Assembly (NCBI GenBank): GCA_937876865.1
Contig: CALEFF010000049.1
Span: 1 to 59,061, forward strand
Source of the DNA: an uncultured Bacteroidales bacterium
GTDB lineage: Bacteria > Bacteroidota > Bacteroidia > Bacteroidales > P3
Reading direction: 5' to 3'
Length of the DNA: 59,061 nt
A program made the position numbers and the translations under genes. Below, piece by piece: positions 1 to 7,541 of this stretch; position 1 is the stretch's first letter, and the number at the start of each line of letters is the position of its first letter. The notes below the pieces were generated by a model. The model made no database searches. It had not been told where the DNA came from and worked only from the letters and a program-made list of their open reading frames with translations.

Positions 1-39
1 TTGGATATAGATAATGCTCATAATGATTTGCAAAAATTT

Positions 40-111
40 TTCTTTGCAAAAATATTTTTTTTCTTTGAATTAAAAAAAATTTTCTTTGATTTTTTTGAAA
101 AAAACAAAGAA
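40..111. repeat. Phased TTCTTTG array 1
   Basis: TTCTTTG occurs at 40-46, 61-67 and 82-88, exactly 21 bp apart, separated by 14-bp A/T-rich spacers. An inverted copy, CAAAGAA, follows at 105-111. The 81-112 part can fold as an AT-only hairpin (TTTCTTTG against CAAAGAAA) just past the thiamine pyrophosphokinase stop, so it may act in 3'-end formation. The heptamers and spacing are read directly; the function is unknown. Confidence 0.8.
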
Positions 112-120
112 AGAAAAAGC

Positions 121-777
121 TTAATTTTTGACTTCGTAGGTTTGAAATATAATTACTTCACTTTCAGTAAAGAGAATGAAGTTTTCTTCTATGGCTTCGT
201 TTAGGCTTGCTTCCCACCAATATTTGAATTTACGGTTTTCTATCGGGTAACGTAGGTTTTTTGATGTTAGGGGATTGTTTGCATCAAGCGAAAAAATAGA
301 TACTTGTTGTTTTGCAAATGAAGAAAGGGTTGTTGTTTGGGAAATTGGAACAAAAACGCCATAATCGGTAAACATTCTTACGTTTACTTGTTTTGAATAT
401 TCGATAAGTAGTGAGATATTGGCTAATGTGTGGTCTTCTCTTTTGCCTGTCGCTCCAAGTATTGCAACTTCTTTAAATCCTTTTTCAATGCAGAAATTCA
501 TTGCTTTGGTTAAGTCGTTTGTTTCTTGGTCTGCGATAAAATGCCACCTATCTAAGTATTTGTTTTTCAATTCTTCGCTTACCGAATCGCCATCTCCTAT
601 TAGTGCTAAGGGCGTTTTGCCAAATTTATCCAAAGCCTCTATCGCTCCATCGCAACACACAACGGGAATAGGTCTTTGTAATAGCGAAAGAGGTATTTGA
701 TTTATTGGAAATTCTCCGTTGGCCAATACAACAACTTCTATGTTTTCTATATTTAATGTATTAATTGTTTTTTCCAT
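121..777 (-). CDS. thiN: Thiamine pyrophosphokinase
   Basis: Cytoplasmic 218-residue enzyme that should transfer pyrophosphate from ATP to thiamine to make the cofactor TPP. Visible family motifs are CDGA (42-45), IGDGDS (60-65), the acidic DQETND segment (83-88) and GATGKREDH (108-116). Length is normal for the bacterial family. The start overlaps the 3' end of the PnuC-family gene by 25 bases, so the two are probably translationally coupled. In Bacteroides the same pair (PnuT transporter plus Tnr3 kinase) salvages thiamine, which supports this function. I see no TPP riboswitch upstream. It is the last gene of a seven-gene operon. Confidence 0.93.
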   Translation of the reverse strand: MEKTINTLNIENIEVVVLANGEFPINQIPLSLLQRPIPVVCCDGAIEALDKFGKTPLALIGDGDSVSEELKNKYLDRWHFIADQETNDLTKAMNFCIEKGFKEVAILGATGKREDHTLANISLLIEYSKQVNVRMFTDYGVFVPISQTTTLSSFAKQQVSIFSLDANNPLTSKNLRYPIENRKFKYWWEASLNEAIEENFILFTESEVIIFQTYEVKN

Positions 778-1310
778 TTAAAGTATCCCATTATTGCTAT
801 TATGGTATAGATTAGATAAAGCACGGCTGTTGCGTACATCTCTGTTTGTAAAGACATTAAAATAATGATTGGCTCTACTATTATCCAAAATATCCATTGT
901 TGATAGTACTTTTTGGCCAATAACCACATTGCTACTACGCTTAATGCTGTGGAAACGCCGTCTAAAAGCCAAACTTGATTGTCTGGTATTTGTTTTAAGA
1001 TTAGGGAAATTGCGATTGAAAGTGCTATTGTTATTATTATTACCGGTAAATAAAGTTTTTTTGGTAGTGAGGTTATTGGTTTTTCTTCTTTTTTACCGTT
1101 TTTCAACATTCCTTTCCATTCTAACCAACCGTAAATGCCAATAAATACGTAGTAAACTTGGATTAGCATTTGTGCATATACTCCATTGTCAAAAAATACA
1201 TAGACATACATCAATGCCATAAGTATATTAAAGGGCCATAACCAAGGTGAGGCTTTGTATTCTAAGATTATGTATATCGTTCCTATTATTGCGGCAAGTA
1301 TTTCTATCAT
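753..1310 (-). CDS. pnuT: PnuC-family vitamin transporter, probably thiamine (PnuT-like)
   Basis: An inner-membrane protein of 185 residues with about seven hydrophobic helices and the tryptophan-rich PnuC pattern (W23/W25, then WLEW at 62-65, and a YFKWKK C-terminus). PnuC relatives are facilitators for nicotinamide riboside, thiamine or riboflavin, with substrate trapped by phosphorylation inside the cell. The thiamine pyrophosphokinase encoded directly downstream with a 25-base overlap argues for thiamine as substrate; this is inference from context, since motif reading alone does not separate PnuT from PnuC. Its own start overlaps the metallo-hydrolase stop by 4 bases. Confidence 0.85.
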   Translation of the reverse strand: MIEILAAIIGTIYIILEYKASPWLWPFNILMALMYVYVFFDNGVYAQMLIQVYYVFIGIYGWLEWKGMLKNGKKEEKPITSLPKKLYLPVIIITIALSIAISLILKQIPDNQVWLLDGVSTALSVVAMWLLAKKYYQQWIFWIIVEPIIILMSLQTEMYATAVLYLIYTIIAIMGYFKWKKQLIH

Positions 1311-2095
1311 TTTTCTATCCTTATTTTAAGTCCATCGTATGCTAATTGCACGTTTTCTGGCAATTCTTTTGATATTTCTTTCTCTTTTCCTAAGAAATGA
1401 CTGATATGTGTAAGGTATGCTTTTTCGGGTTGTAGCTCTGCTATGAGATTTAAGGCTTCGCTTAGTGAGAAGTGAGAGAAATGTTCTTCTTTTCTTAGGG
1501 CATTTACCACTAAATGCTTCACTCCTTTTAGTTTTTGTTTTTCTTTTTCGCTTATTGTTTTAGCATCGGTTATGTATGCAAAGTCCCCTATTCTATATGC
1601 TAAGATTGGGAGTTTGAAGTGCATCACTTCTATTGGGATTATGTCTAATTCTTTGATTTTTATTGTGGTTGGATTTTCTACATCTACTTCTTGCAAATCA
1701 AATTCTGGAAGTCCTGGGTATTTAGTTTGTGCAAATGCGTAGGAAAATTCGTTTTTTATGCTTTTTATTGCAGGTTTATTTGCAAAAATTGGCATAGGAC
1801 TTTGTTGAAGGTAGTTATATGAACGCACATCATCAAGCCCCGAAACGTGATCTCTATGTGCATGAGTTACCAATATTGCATCTAAATATTTAACTCTTTC
1901 ATTTAGCATTTGCGTTCTAAAATCGGGCCCTGCATCTATTGTTATTTGTGTCCCTTTGTCGGATGTTATCAAAATAGACGAACGCAATCTTTTGTCTTTA
2001 CTATCATTAGAAAGACAAACCTCGCAATCGCACCCTATAACTGGTACGCCTTGCGAGGTTCCTGTTCCTAAAAAAACTATATTTAAATAGCCCAT
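1307..2095 (-). CDS. Metallo-beta-lactamase-fold hydrolase (PhnP/RNase Z-like)
   Basis: Cytoplasmic 262-residue protein of the metallo-beta-lactamase superfamily. The N-terminal GTGTSQG (10-16) and cysteine cluster C22/C24/C27 with the following KRLRSS are typical of the PhnP-like branch, and the metal-binding HAHRDH is at 78-83. PhnP-like enzymes are phosphodiesterases acting on cyclic phosphates or nucleotides; the exact substrate here cannot be read. It overlaps fabH by 13 bases upstream and the PnuC gene by 4 bases downstream, so it belongs to the same operon. RNase Z itself is less likely because of the Cys cluster and the short insert. Confidence 0.82.
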   Translation of the reverse strand: MGYLNIVFLGTGTSQGVPVIGCDCEVCLSNDSKDKRLRSSILITSDKGTQITIDAGPDFRTQMLNERVKYLDAILVTHAHRDHVSGLDDVRSYNYLQQSPMPIFANKPAIKSIKNEFSYAFAQTKYPGLPEFDLQEVDVENPTTIKIKELDIIPIEVMHFKLPILAYRIGDFAYITDAKTISEKEKQKLKGVKHLVVNALRKEEHFSHFSLSEALNLIAELQPEKAYLTHISHFLGKEKEISKELPENVQLAYDGLKIRIEK

Positions 2096-3069
2096 TTAAC
2101 TAATACTGCACCCCAAGTAAATCCTGCCCCAAATGCTGTCAAAATAAGATTGTCTCCTTTTTTGAACTTATGTTGATTTTCAAACATTAGCATTGGTATG
2201 GTTGCAGATGTCGTATTTCCGTATTTTTCTATATTGACTAAAACTTTTTCGTTATCGAGTTCTAAACGTTTTCCTGTCGCTGAAATTATTCTCATATTGG
2301 CTTGATGAGGCAATAGATAGTTTATTTCTTGTGAAGTCATATTATTTCTTCTCAAAATCTCTTCTGTCGCTTCTGCCATCTTAACAACAGCCCATTTGAA
2401 TACGGCTTGTCCTTCTTGATAAATGAAATGTTCTCTTGCATCAACGGTTTCGTGAGATGCTGGTTTGACTGAACCGCCCGCAACTTGATGTAAGTGTTTT
2501 ACTCCTTCACCATCTGCATACAATACTTCATCTATTATTCCGTATTCGCCTTCTGTCGCTTCTAAAAGTACGGCTGCCGCTCCATCTCCAAAGATTGGAC
2601 ATGTTGATCTGTCTTGATAATTTACTATTGCCGACATTTTTTCTGCTCCAATCACGATTGCTTTTTTCACAAAGCCAGATTCTATGTATTTTGTAGCAGT
2701 TGTCAATCCGTTAATAAAGCCTGAGCAACCTGCATTTATATCAAAACCAAATCCATGTTTGATTCCACATTTGTGTGCAATGACATTTGCAGTTGCAGGA
2801 AAGACCATATCAGGTGTAACCGTACAACAAATTACTAATTCTATTTCATCAGGAGATATATTCTTTTTCTCCAATATTCTTTTCACAACAATTTCCGCCA
2901 TATCAGAAGGTCCTTTTTCTCCTTTTAAGATATGACGTTCCTTGATACCAATTCGAGTCATTATCCACTCATCACTAGTATCTACCATTTGACTAAGCTC
3001 ATCGTTAGTAAGGATATAATCTGGTACATATCCCTCTACCGCAGTTATTGCAGCTTTTAACTTTGACAT
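2083..3069 (-). CDS. fabH: 3-oxoacyl-ACP synthase III
   Basis: Initiates type II fatty-acid synthesis by condensing acetyl-CoA or a branched acyl-CoA with malonyl-ACP. The thiolase-fold catalytic triad is intact: Cys115 in the INAGCSGF segment, His255 in LLPHQANMR, and Asn285 in YGNTTSA. At 328 residues it is full length. It follows plsX by 27 bases in the conserved Bacteroidota order DUF177, rpmF, plsX, fabH, which couples ribosome synthesis with membrane lipid precursor supply. Its 3' end overlaps the metallo-hydrolase gene by 13 bases. Confidence 0.96.
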   Translation of the reverse strand: MSKLKAAITAVEGYVPDYILTNDELSQMVDTSDEWIMTRIGIKERHILKGEKGPSDMAEIVVKRILEKKNISPDEIELVICCTVTPDMVFPATANVIAHKCGIKHGFGFDINAGCSGFINGLTTATKYIESGFVKKAIVIGAEKMSAIVNYQDRSTCPIFGDGAAAVLLEATEGEYGIIDEVLYADGEGVKHLHQVAGGSVKPASHETVDAREHFIYQEGQAVFKWAVVKMAEATEEILRRNNMTSQEINYLLPHQANMRIISATGKRLELDNEKVLVNIEKYGNTTSATIPMLMFENQHKFKKGDNLILTAFGAGFTWGAVLVKWAI

Positions 3070-3096
3070 TTTCTTATTTCTTTTTTGTAATACGAA

Positions 3097-4041
3097 TTAA
3101 TTAACGGACAAAGTTTCCTTTAATTGCCCTATTAGATTAGTTTCGTATATATTCTTTGATTGAAATATCATGCTTTTAATCGCTTTTGCATTTGATATTC
3201 CATGTCCTATCAATACAATAGAGTTTGCTCCAAGTAACGGTAGACCTCCATATATTTCGTAGTTGAATCGTGCTACATATTCATCAACAAGTCCTCTTTT
3301 TGCAAAGACTCTTGCCAATGCTTCGGTGTGTTTCATCAACATATTTCCAACAAAACCATCACAAACCACAACATCTACATTGTTTTTGAAGATTTCAACA
3401 GGTTCTGCATTGCCAAAAAACTCAAAACTCTTGTTTTCTTTCATCAATGCGTGTGCTGCTTGAGTTTGTGCATTACCTTTTTCTTCTTCTTCGCCGATAT
3501 TTGCCAATCCAACCTTAGGATTTTGCATTCCTAATGCTGTTTTAGCATAAACACTTCCTAAAACAGCAAATTGAACCAACATTTCTGGTTTTGCATCTGG
3601 ATTTACACCAACGTCTGTCAAGAGTGTAACCCCTCCATCTACCTTTGGCACAAGTGCAGCAAGGCATGGACGCATTATTCCGTTGATTACTCCAACAGAA
3701 TACATCGTTCCAACAAGCATTGCACCTGTATTCCCTGCACTTGCAAAACTATCAATTTTTCCTTCTTTCAAATATTGGAATCCTTTTCCCATACTTGAAT
3801 CGGGTTTCTTGACAAATGCCTTTGCTGGCTTGTCGTGCATATCTATTACTTGGCTTGCTTCAACTATTTCAAACAAAGAGGAATCTACTCCATTATCTTT
3901 TAAAATTTGAAGTATATCAACACTTCGCCCAAAAAGAACTATCTTATCTTCTTTTGATAATTCTTTTTGAGCTAATATTGCACCTTCAACTACTGCCTTG
4001 GGTGCGTAATCGCCACCCATAGCATCAAGCCCTATTCTCAT
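3097..4041 (-). CDS. plsX: Phosphate acyltransferase PlsX
   Basis: Peripheral-membrane enzyme that converts acyl-ACP to acyl-phosphate, the donor used by PlsY for the first step of phospholipid synthesis; plsY is also in this window (31965-32633). The start MRIGLDAMGGDYAPKAVVEG is the characteristic PlsX N-terminus, and the SAGNTGA segment near residue 100 and the CDGFVGN segment near 230 are conserved. Length (314 residues) is slightly short but complete. It lies 16 bases after rpmF. Confidence 0.95.
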   Translation of the reverse strand: MRIGLDAMGGDYAPKAVVEGAILAQKELSKEDKIVLFGRSVDILQILKDNGVDSSLFEIVEASQVIDMHDKPAKAFVKKPDSSMGKGFQYLKEGKIDSFASAGNTGAMLVGTMYSVGVINGIMRPCLAALVPKVDGGVTLLTDVGVNPDAKPEMLVQFAVLGSVYAKTALGMQNPKVGLANIGEEEEKGNAQTQAAHALMKENKSFEFFGNAEPVEIFKNNVDVVVCDGFVGNMLMKHTEALARVFAKRGLVDEYVARFNYEIYGGLPLLGANSIVLIGHGISNAKAIKSMIFQSKNIYETNLIGQLKETLSVN

Positions 4042-4057
4042 AATTTGCTAAAATGAA

Positions 4058-4243
4058 TTAGGCTTCTGCTTCTTTCTTTATAGCTTCTTTTCCTCTATAA
4101 AATCCGCATTCAGGACACACTCTGTGCATTAAAACAGGTGCACCGCAGTTGCTACATGTTGTTAATTGAACTCCTTCAACTTTATCGTGAGTTCTTCTTT
4201 TTGCTGTTCTCGTTTGAGAGAATCTGTGTTTTGGATGTGGCAT
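4058..4243 (-). CDS. rpmF: Ribosomal protein bL32
   Basis: A 61-residue large-subunit protein. It begins MPHPKHRFSQTRTAKRRTHD, the bL32 signature, and keeps the four zinc-binding cysteines C30, C33, C43 and C46 (CSNC...CPEC), so it is the zinc-containing C+ form. The gene sits between DUF177 and plsX, its usual partners. Confidence 0.97.
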   Translation of the reverse strand: MPHPKHRFSQTRTAKRRTHDKVEGVQLTTCSNCGAPVLMHRVCPECGFYRGKEAIKKEAEA

Positions 4244-4264
4244 ATTAAATTAAATTTATTTGTT

Positions 4265-4780
4265 TCAAAATTTTAAATTCTTTAAAGCGTCCCAACGTGA
4301 ATCGGTTTCTTTTTCTACTTCTTCTATTGGTTTTTCTAATATTTCTATTACCTCTTTATTACAAAATTGAGTGTTTCCTTCGGTTTCTCCGTGCACACAA
4401 CGCATTGGTTTTTCCAATGTTACATATTCGTAAACGAATGGAGTCAAATCCAACGAACTTTCATTAAACGGAATTACATACAAGTCAACATCTTGCTCTT
4501 CAAATTGTTGTCCGAATTCCACATACAACACTCTATTAAAATTCATATTCAAATCCATTTCATCTCCGCATCTATCGCAAATCACTTGCAATGTTCCCTG
4601 AATATGAAAATCCAACTTCAATTGTTTTTCGCTCTTATCCAAGTTTACTTTCATAGACAAATTAGCACCAAGAACTTCCTCACAATCAAATTCTTCAAAC
4701 AATTTTTTATCAATTGTATATTCAAATTCGTGAATGCCATTTTTCAATCCACTAAACTTTAAAACATATTTCTTACTCAT
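4265..4780 (-). CDS. DUF177 (YceD-like) protein
   Basis: A 171-residue cytoplasmic protein of the DUF177 family, which is linked to rpmF across bacteria and implicated in 23S rRNA accumulation. A CDRCG pair (C68, C71) lies within the conserved segment ending in a DVDLYVIPF stretch, and two further cysteines sit near 128 and 139. It is the first gene of the operon, with a promoter-like sequence at 4814-4844 and a leader of roughly 30 nt. The family call rests on position and the CxxC pattern. Confidence 0.88.
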   Translation of the reverse strand: MSKKYVLKFSGLKNGIHEFEYTIDKKLFEEFDCEEVLGANLSMKVNLDKSEKQLKLDFHIQGTLQVICDRCGDEMDLNMNFNRVLYVEFGQQFEEQDVDLYVIPFNESSLDLTPFVYEYVTLEKPMRCVHGETEGNTQFCNKEVIEILEKPIEEVEKETDSRWDALKNLKF

Positions 4781-4813
4781 CTTCCTAACCTTCTATATGC
4801 TTTTAAGAGTTTG

Positions 4814-4844
4814 CAAAGGTACGATTTTTCTTTAAATTGAACAA
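4814..4844 (-). promoter_or_regulatory. Promoter of the DUF177-rpmF-plsX-fabH operon
   Basis: On the minus strand a TACCTTTG -7 element (4814-4821) lies 20 bp from a TTG -33 element (4842-4844), fitting the Bacteroidota consensus. Transcription would start roughly 30 nt before the DUF177 start codon. Confidence 0.65.
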
Positions 4845-4861
4845 GAGTTTAAGAAAAAAAC

Positions 4862-4929
4862 CTAAGAAAAAATTAAAAAAAGCAAAGAAATAATTAAATA
4901 ATTCTTTGAAAAAATTTAAAAATTCTTTG
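4862..4929. repeat. Phased TTCTTTG array 2 (two-sided)
   Basis: CTAAGAA (4862-4868) and CAAAGAA (4883-4889) are 21 bp apart; TTCTTTG follows at 4902-4908 and 4923-4929, again 21 bp apart. The two halves are inverted relative to each other, so the element could fold on a CAAAGAA/TTCTTTG stem. It fills the space between the pyrI stop and the operon promoter to its left-reading neighbour. Its function is unknown. Confidence 0.75.
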
Positions 4930-4940
4930 CTTTATTTTTC

Positions 4941-5402
4941 TTATTCTTCAAAACGAATATTTATCATAGTTTTTTCGCAATAATGACATTGCAATTTCAA
5001 AGGTTCATTCTCCACAACCTTAAAATAAGTCTCAATATCCTCAATATTTGTTATACAATTAGGATTGATACACTTTACAAACTTCTTTATTTCCTTCGGA
5101 ATATTTAATTGTATCTTTTCAACAACTTCATAATCCTTTATTACAATAAGAGTTGCGTTTGGAGCAACCAAAGAGATTTTATTTACCTCAGTTTCTTCAA
5201 AGAACTTATTTTTTACTTTTATAATTCCTTTTTTACCAAACTTCTTACTTGAAAGATTTGTTCCTATTAAAACCTCGTCATTATAACTATCCAAATTAAG
5301 AATCTTTACAACCTTATATATTTCATTTGCAGGAATATGATCAATTACAGTTCCGTTATCAATTGCTGAAACAACAAGTTCTTTTTTTCTTTCGTTTGAC
5401 AT
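4941..5402 (-). CDS. pyrI: Aspartate carbamoyltransferase regulatory subunit
   Basis: Non-catalytic 153-residue subunit that binds nucleotide effectors and, through a zinc domain, the PyrB catalytic trimer. The zinc ligands are intact: C111, C116, C139 and C142 in the expected C-x4-C...C-x2-C pattern. It lies 22 bases downstream of pyrB and is cotranscribed. Its presence means the enzyme is probably the allosteric class B type regulated by nucleotides, in addition to any transcriptional control by the leader at 6390-6555. Confidence 0.96.
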   Translation of the reverse strand: MSNERKKELVVSAIDNGTVIDHIPANEIYKVVKILNLDSYNDEVLIGTNLSSKKFGKKGIIKVKNKFFEETEVNKISLVAPNATLIVIKDYEVVEKIQLNIPKEIKKFVKCINPNCITNIEDIETYFKVVENEPLKLQCHYCEKTMINIRFEE

Positions 5403-5424
5403 ATCTAATCTATTTATTAAATTA

Positions 5425-6342
5425 TTATTTTACTCCTAAAATTGCTGCCATTAAGGCTTGACGAACATAAACTCCGTTTTGGGCTTGTTGGAAATAATAA
5501 GCGTATGGAGTTTTATCCACATCAGTTGCAATTTCGTTTACTCTTGGCAATGGGTGCAACACTTTCATATTTGGTTTACAACCTTTAAGAGTTGCAGCCT
5601 CTAAAATATAACAATCTTTCACTCTTTCATATTCCAAAGGATCAGAAAAACGTTCTCTTTGTATTCTTGTCATATAAATAATATCAGAAAAAGGAATCAC
5701 ATCTTCTAATTTTGTATATTGATGATACTCCAATCCCATATTTTTTATGTGCATTTTCACAGAAGAAGGCATTTTTAATTCCTCAGGAGAAACAAAATGG
5801 AATGTTGCATTAAAGTTACACATTGCTTGAACTAAGGAATGCACAGTTCTTCCATACTTTAAATCCCCTACCATAGTAATATTCAAGTTATCTAACCCTC
5901 CTTGCGTTTTTTGAATTGAATATAAATCCAACATACACTGCGTAGGGTGTTGATTAGCTCCGTCACCTGCGTTAATAACAGGCACACTTGCAACCTCAGA
6001 AGCATAACGAGCTGCTCCATCTCTTGGATGTCGCATAACAATTAAGTCAGAATAACTACTAACCATTTGAATGGTATCATGAAGACTTTCTCCCTTTTGC
6101 AGACTTGTTGCTGCTGGATTGCTAAAACCAATAACCCTTGCACCTAACATATTAGCTGCACTTTCAAAACTTAGACGTGTTCTTGTAGAAGGCTCAAAAA
6201 AGATAGAAGCTACTACTTTATCGCTTAAAATAGGTTGTTTTGGTTGTTTTTCAAACTCAGAGGCTAACTCCAATATTTGTAAATATTCCTCCTTTGTGTA
6301 ATCTGTAATAGAGATTAAGTTTTTTCCTTTTAAGTTTGCCAT
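5425..6342 (-). CDS. pyrB: Aspartate carbamoyltransferase catalytic subunit
   Basis: Catalyses carbamoyl phosphate plus aspartate to carbamoyl aspartate, the committed step of pyrimidine synthesis. The carbamoyl-phosphate-binding PSTRTR is at 51-56, HPRDG follows near 100, and the aspartate-binding HPLPR is near 262. It is 305 residues, full length. No TAnnTTTG element lies between the start codon and the terminator hairpin at 6390-6424. The nearest promoter is at 6524-6555, so reads into pyrB must pass that hairpin. Confidence 0.97.
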   Translation of the reverse strand: MANLKGKNLISITDYTKEEYLQILELASEFEKQPKQPILSDKVVASIFFEPSTRTRLSFESAANMLGARVIGFSNPAATSLQKGESLHDTIQMVSSYSDLIVMRHPRDGAARYASEVASVPVINAGDGANQHPTQCMLDLYSIQKTQGGLDNLNITMVGDLKYGRTVHSLVQAMCNFNATFHFVSPEELKMPSSVKMHIKNMGLEYHQYTKLEDVIPFSDIIYMTRIQRERFSDPLEYERVKDCYILEAATLKGCKPNMKVLHPLPRVNEIATDVDKTPYAYYFQQAQNGVYVRQALMAAILGVK

Positions 6343-6389
6343 AATATTTATAATTTGTTTTTTACAATAAAATATTCATTCTTACATAA

Positions 6390-6424
6390 AAAAAACGACT
6401 TTCAAAAAATGAAAGTCGTTTTTT
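6390..6424 (-). terminator. Intrinsic terminator upstream of pyrB (candidate attenuator)
   Basis: A perfect 15-bp inverted repeat: arms at 6390-6404 and 6410-6424, core ACGACTTTCA/TGAAAGTCGT, 5-nt A loop, followed on the minus strand by a run of Ts. It begins one base after the stop codon of the 24-codon ORF and ends about 48 bases before the pyrB start. It could terminate the upstream TPR operon, attenuate pyrBI, or both. Confidence 0.85.
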
Positions 6425-6425
6425 G

Positions 6426-6500
6426 TTATTTCTTAAAATATTCATTCAAAGAGCATATACTCTTTCCTCTACACACGCCAACAAACATTGAATATCTCAT
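6426..6500 (-). CDS. 24-codon leader peptide upstream of pyrBI
   Basis: A short ORF beginning MRYSMFVGVC and ending NEYFKK, TAA at 6426-6428. A purine-rich GAGAAAG lies 5 bases before the ATG, a good ribosome binding site for this phylum. It has its own upstream promoter (6524-6555), contains a small hairpin (6448-6465, AAAGAG/CTCTTT) that could pause polymerase, and stops immediately before the terminator. The order promoter, leader ORF, pause hairpin, terminator, pyrBI is the layout of enterobacterial pyrL-type attenuation. The peptide itself resembles nothing I recognise. That it is translated is inference. Confidence 0.55.
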   Translation of the reverse strand: MRYSMFVGVCRGKSICSLNEYFKK

Positions 6501-6523
6501 TTCTTTCTCTAAAATTGTTTCCG

Positions 6524-6555
6524 CAAAAATAAAACTTTTTTTTGAGAACAACAAA
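6524..6555 (-). promoter_or_regulatory. Promoter of the pyrBI leader
   Basis: On the minus strand, TATTTTTG (-7, 6524-6531) lies 20 bp from TTTG (-33, 6552-6555). The predicted start is about 6518, giving an 18-nt leader before the 24-codon ORF. The -33 element lies 8 bp left of the TPR gene stop codon. Confidence 0.65.
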
Positions 6556-6562
6556 AAAATCT

Positions 6563-7531
6563 TTACATTTTTTCTTTTAATTCCTCTGCTTTTTGAAAAT
6601 CAGCCTTTGCTTTTGCAGTTTCGCCTTTTTTCTCATAAGCTTCTGCTCGGCTTAGATAGGCTTGCCAAAATAGTGTATCAACTTTGATTGCTGAATTAAA
6701 ACATTCTATTGCTATATCATAATCTTGCTTTTCTACAAGATTGATGTAACCAACATTATGTAAAGCATCGGCGTGATCTGGTTTGACTTCCAATAATTTT
6801 TGATAAGTATCCAAGGCTTGTGCTATTGCATTATGTTCTTGATAGAATAAAGCCAAAATATACATCGCCGAATAATTTTTCGGATTGATATTTATCGTAC
6901 TATTAAGGTACTCTATCGCAAGTGCATCTCCTTTTTGAGCATACAATATTCCTAATTCCTCATAGGCTTGTTCATAATCAGATTTCAATTCTATTGCCTT
7001 TTGATAATCTTTTACTGCATTGATTGTATCACCTTGTTCTTTCAAAGCCCATCCTCTAAGAAAATATGCAGTAGGATTTAATTTATCTAAAATAATTGCT
7101 TGTTTTACATCAAACATCGTTTTCTCATAATCTTTTAAATAAAGACTTAATTCAGCGGATTTAAGATATGCCTCAATATACTTACCATCTACTTCCTTTG
7201 CTGTTTGAAGTGCCGAAAAGGCAAGGTCAGTATCTCCTTGCGTAAAAAGAATATCTGCTTTAAGCACGTGATATTCTACTTTTTTCTTATCTATCAATAT
7301 AGCCTTTTCAATATCTGAATAAGCCTCTGTAAGTTCTCCTTTTTTAAAAAGAGTTTCCGAGCGTTTAAAGAATAAATCTGCATTATTTGGTTCTTTTCTT
7401 ATCTTTGCATTTAAGTAGGATATTTTTTCACTTTCAGACATTTCTTCAAATTTAATATTATCTTCTTTCCCGCCACAAGCAAAGAATAAACCGATTGTTA
7501 GAAATAAAAATAGTTTTTTAAGATTTCTCAT
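6563..7531 (-). CDS. Tetratricopeptide-repeat lipoprotein
   Basis: A 322-residue secreted protein. The N-terminus MRNLKKLFLFLTIGLFFACG is a signal peptide with an SpII lipobox (FFAC, Cys19). The rest is about eight tandem TPR units of 34 residues with the usual A/Y/A spacing (for example AYFLRGWALKEQGDTINAV). TPR lipoproteins act as scaffolds in the periplasm or outer membrane; no partner can be named. It lies 10 bases after nth and is the last gene of that operon. Confidence 0.88.
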   Translation of the reverse strand: MRNLKKLFLFLTIGLFFACGGKEDNIKFEEMSESEKISYLNAKIRKEPNNADLFFKRSETLFKKGELTEAYSDIEKAILIDKKKVEYHVLKADILFTQGDTDLAFSALQTAKEVDGKYIEAYLKSAELSLYLKDYEKTMFDVKQAIILDKLNPTAYFLRGWALKEQGDTINAVKDYQKAIELKSDYEQAYEELGILYAQKGDALAIEYLNSTININPKNYSAMYILALFYQEHNAIAQALDTYQKLLEVKPDHADALHNVGYINLVEKQDYDIAIECFNSAIKVDTLFWQAYLSRAEAYEKKGETAKAKADFQKAEELKEKM

Positions 7532-7541
7532 AATAAATTAT

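Noticed and set aside
1..204. 67-codon frame at the left edge
   Set aside because: It is built from the AT-rich TTCTTTG array and the antisense of the thiamine pyrophosphokinase end; composition is F/K-rich with no coding character.
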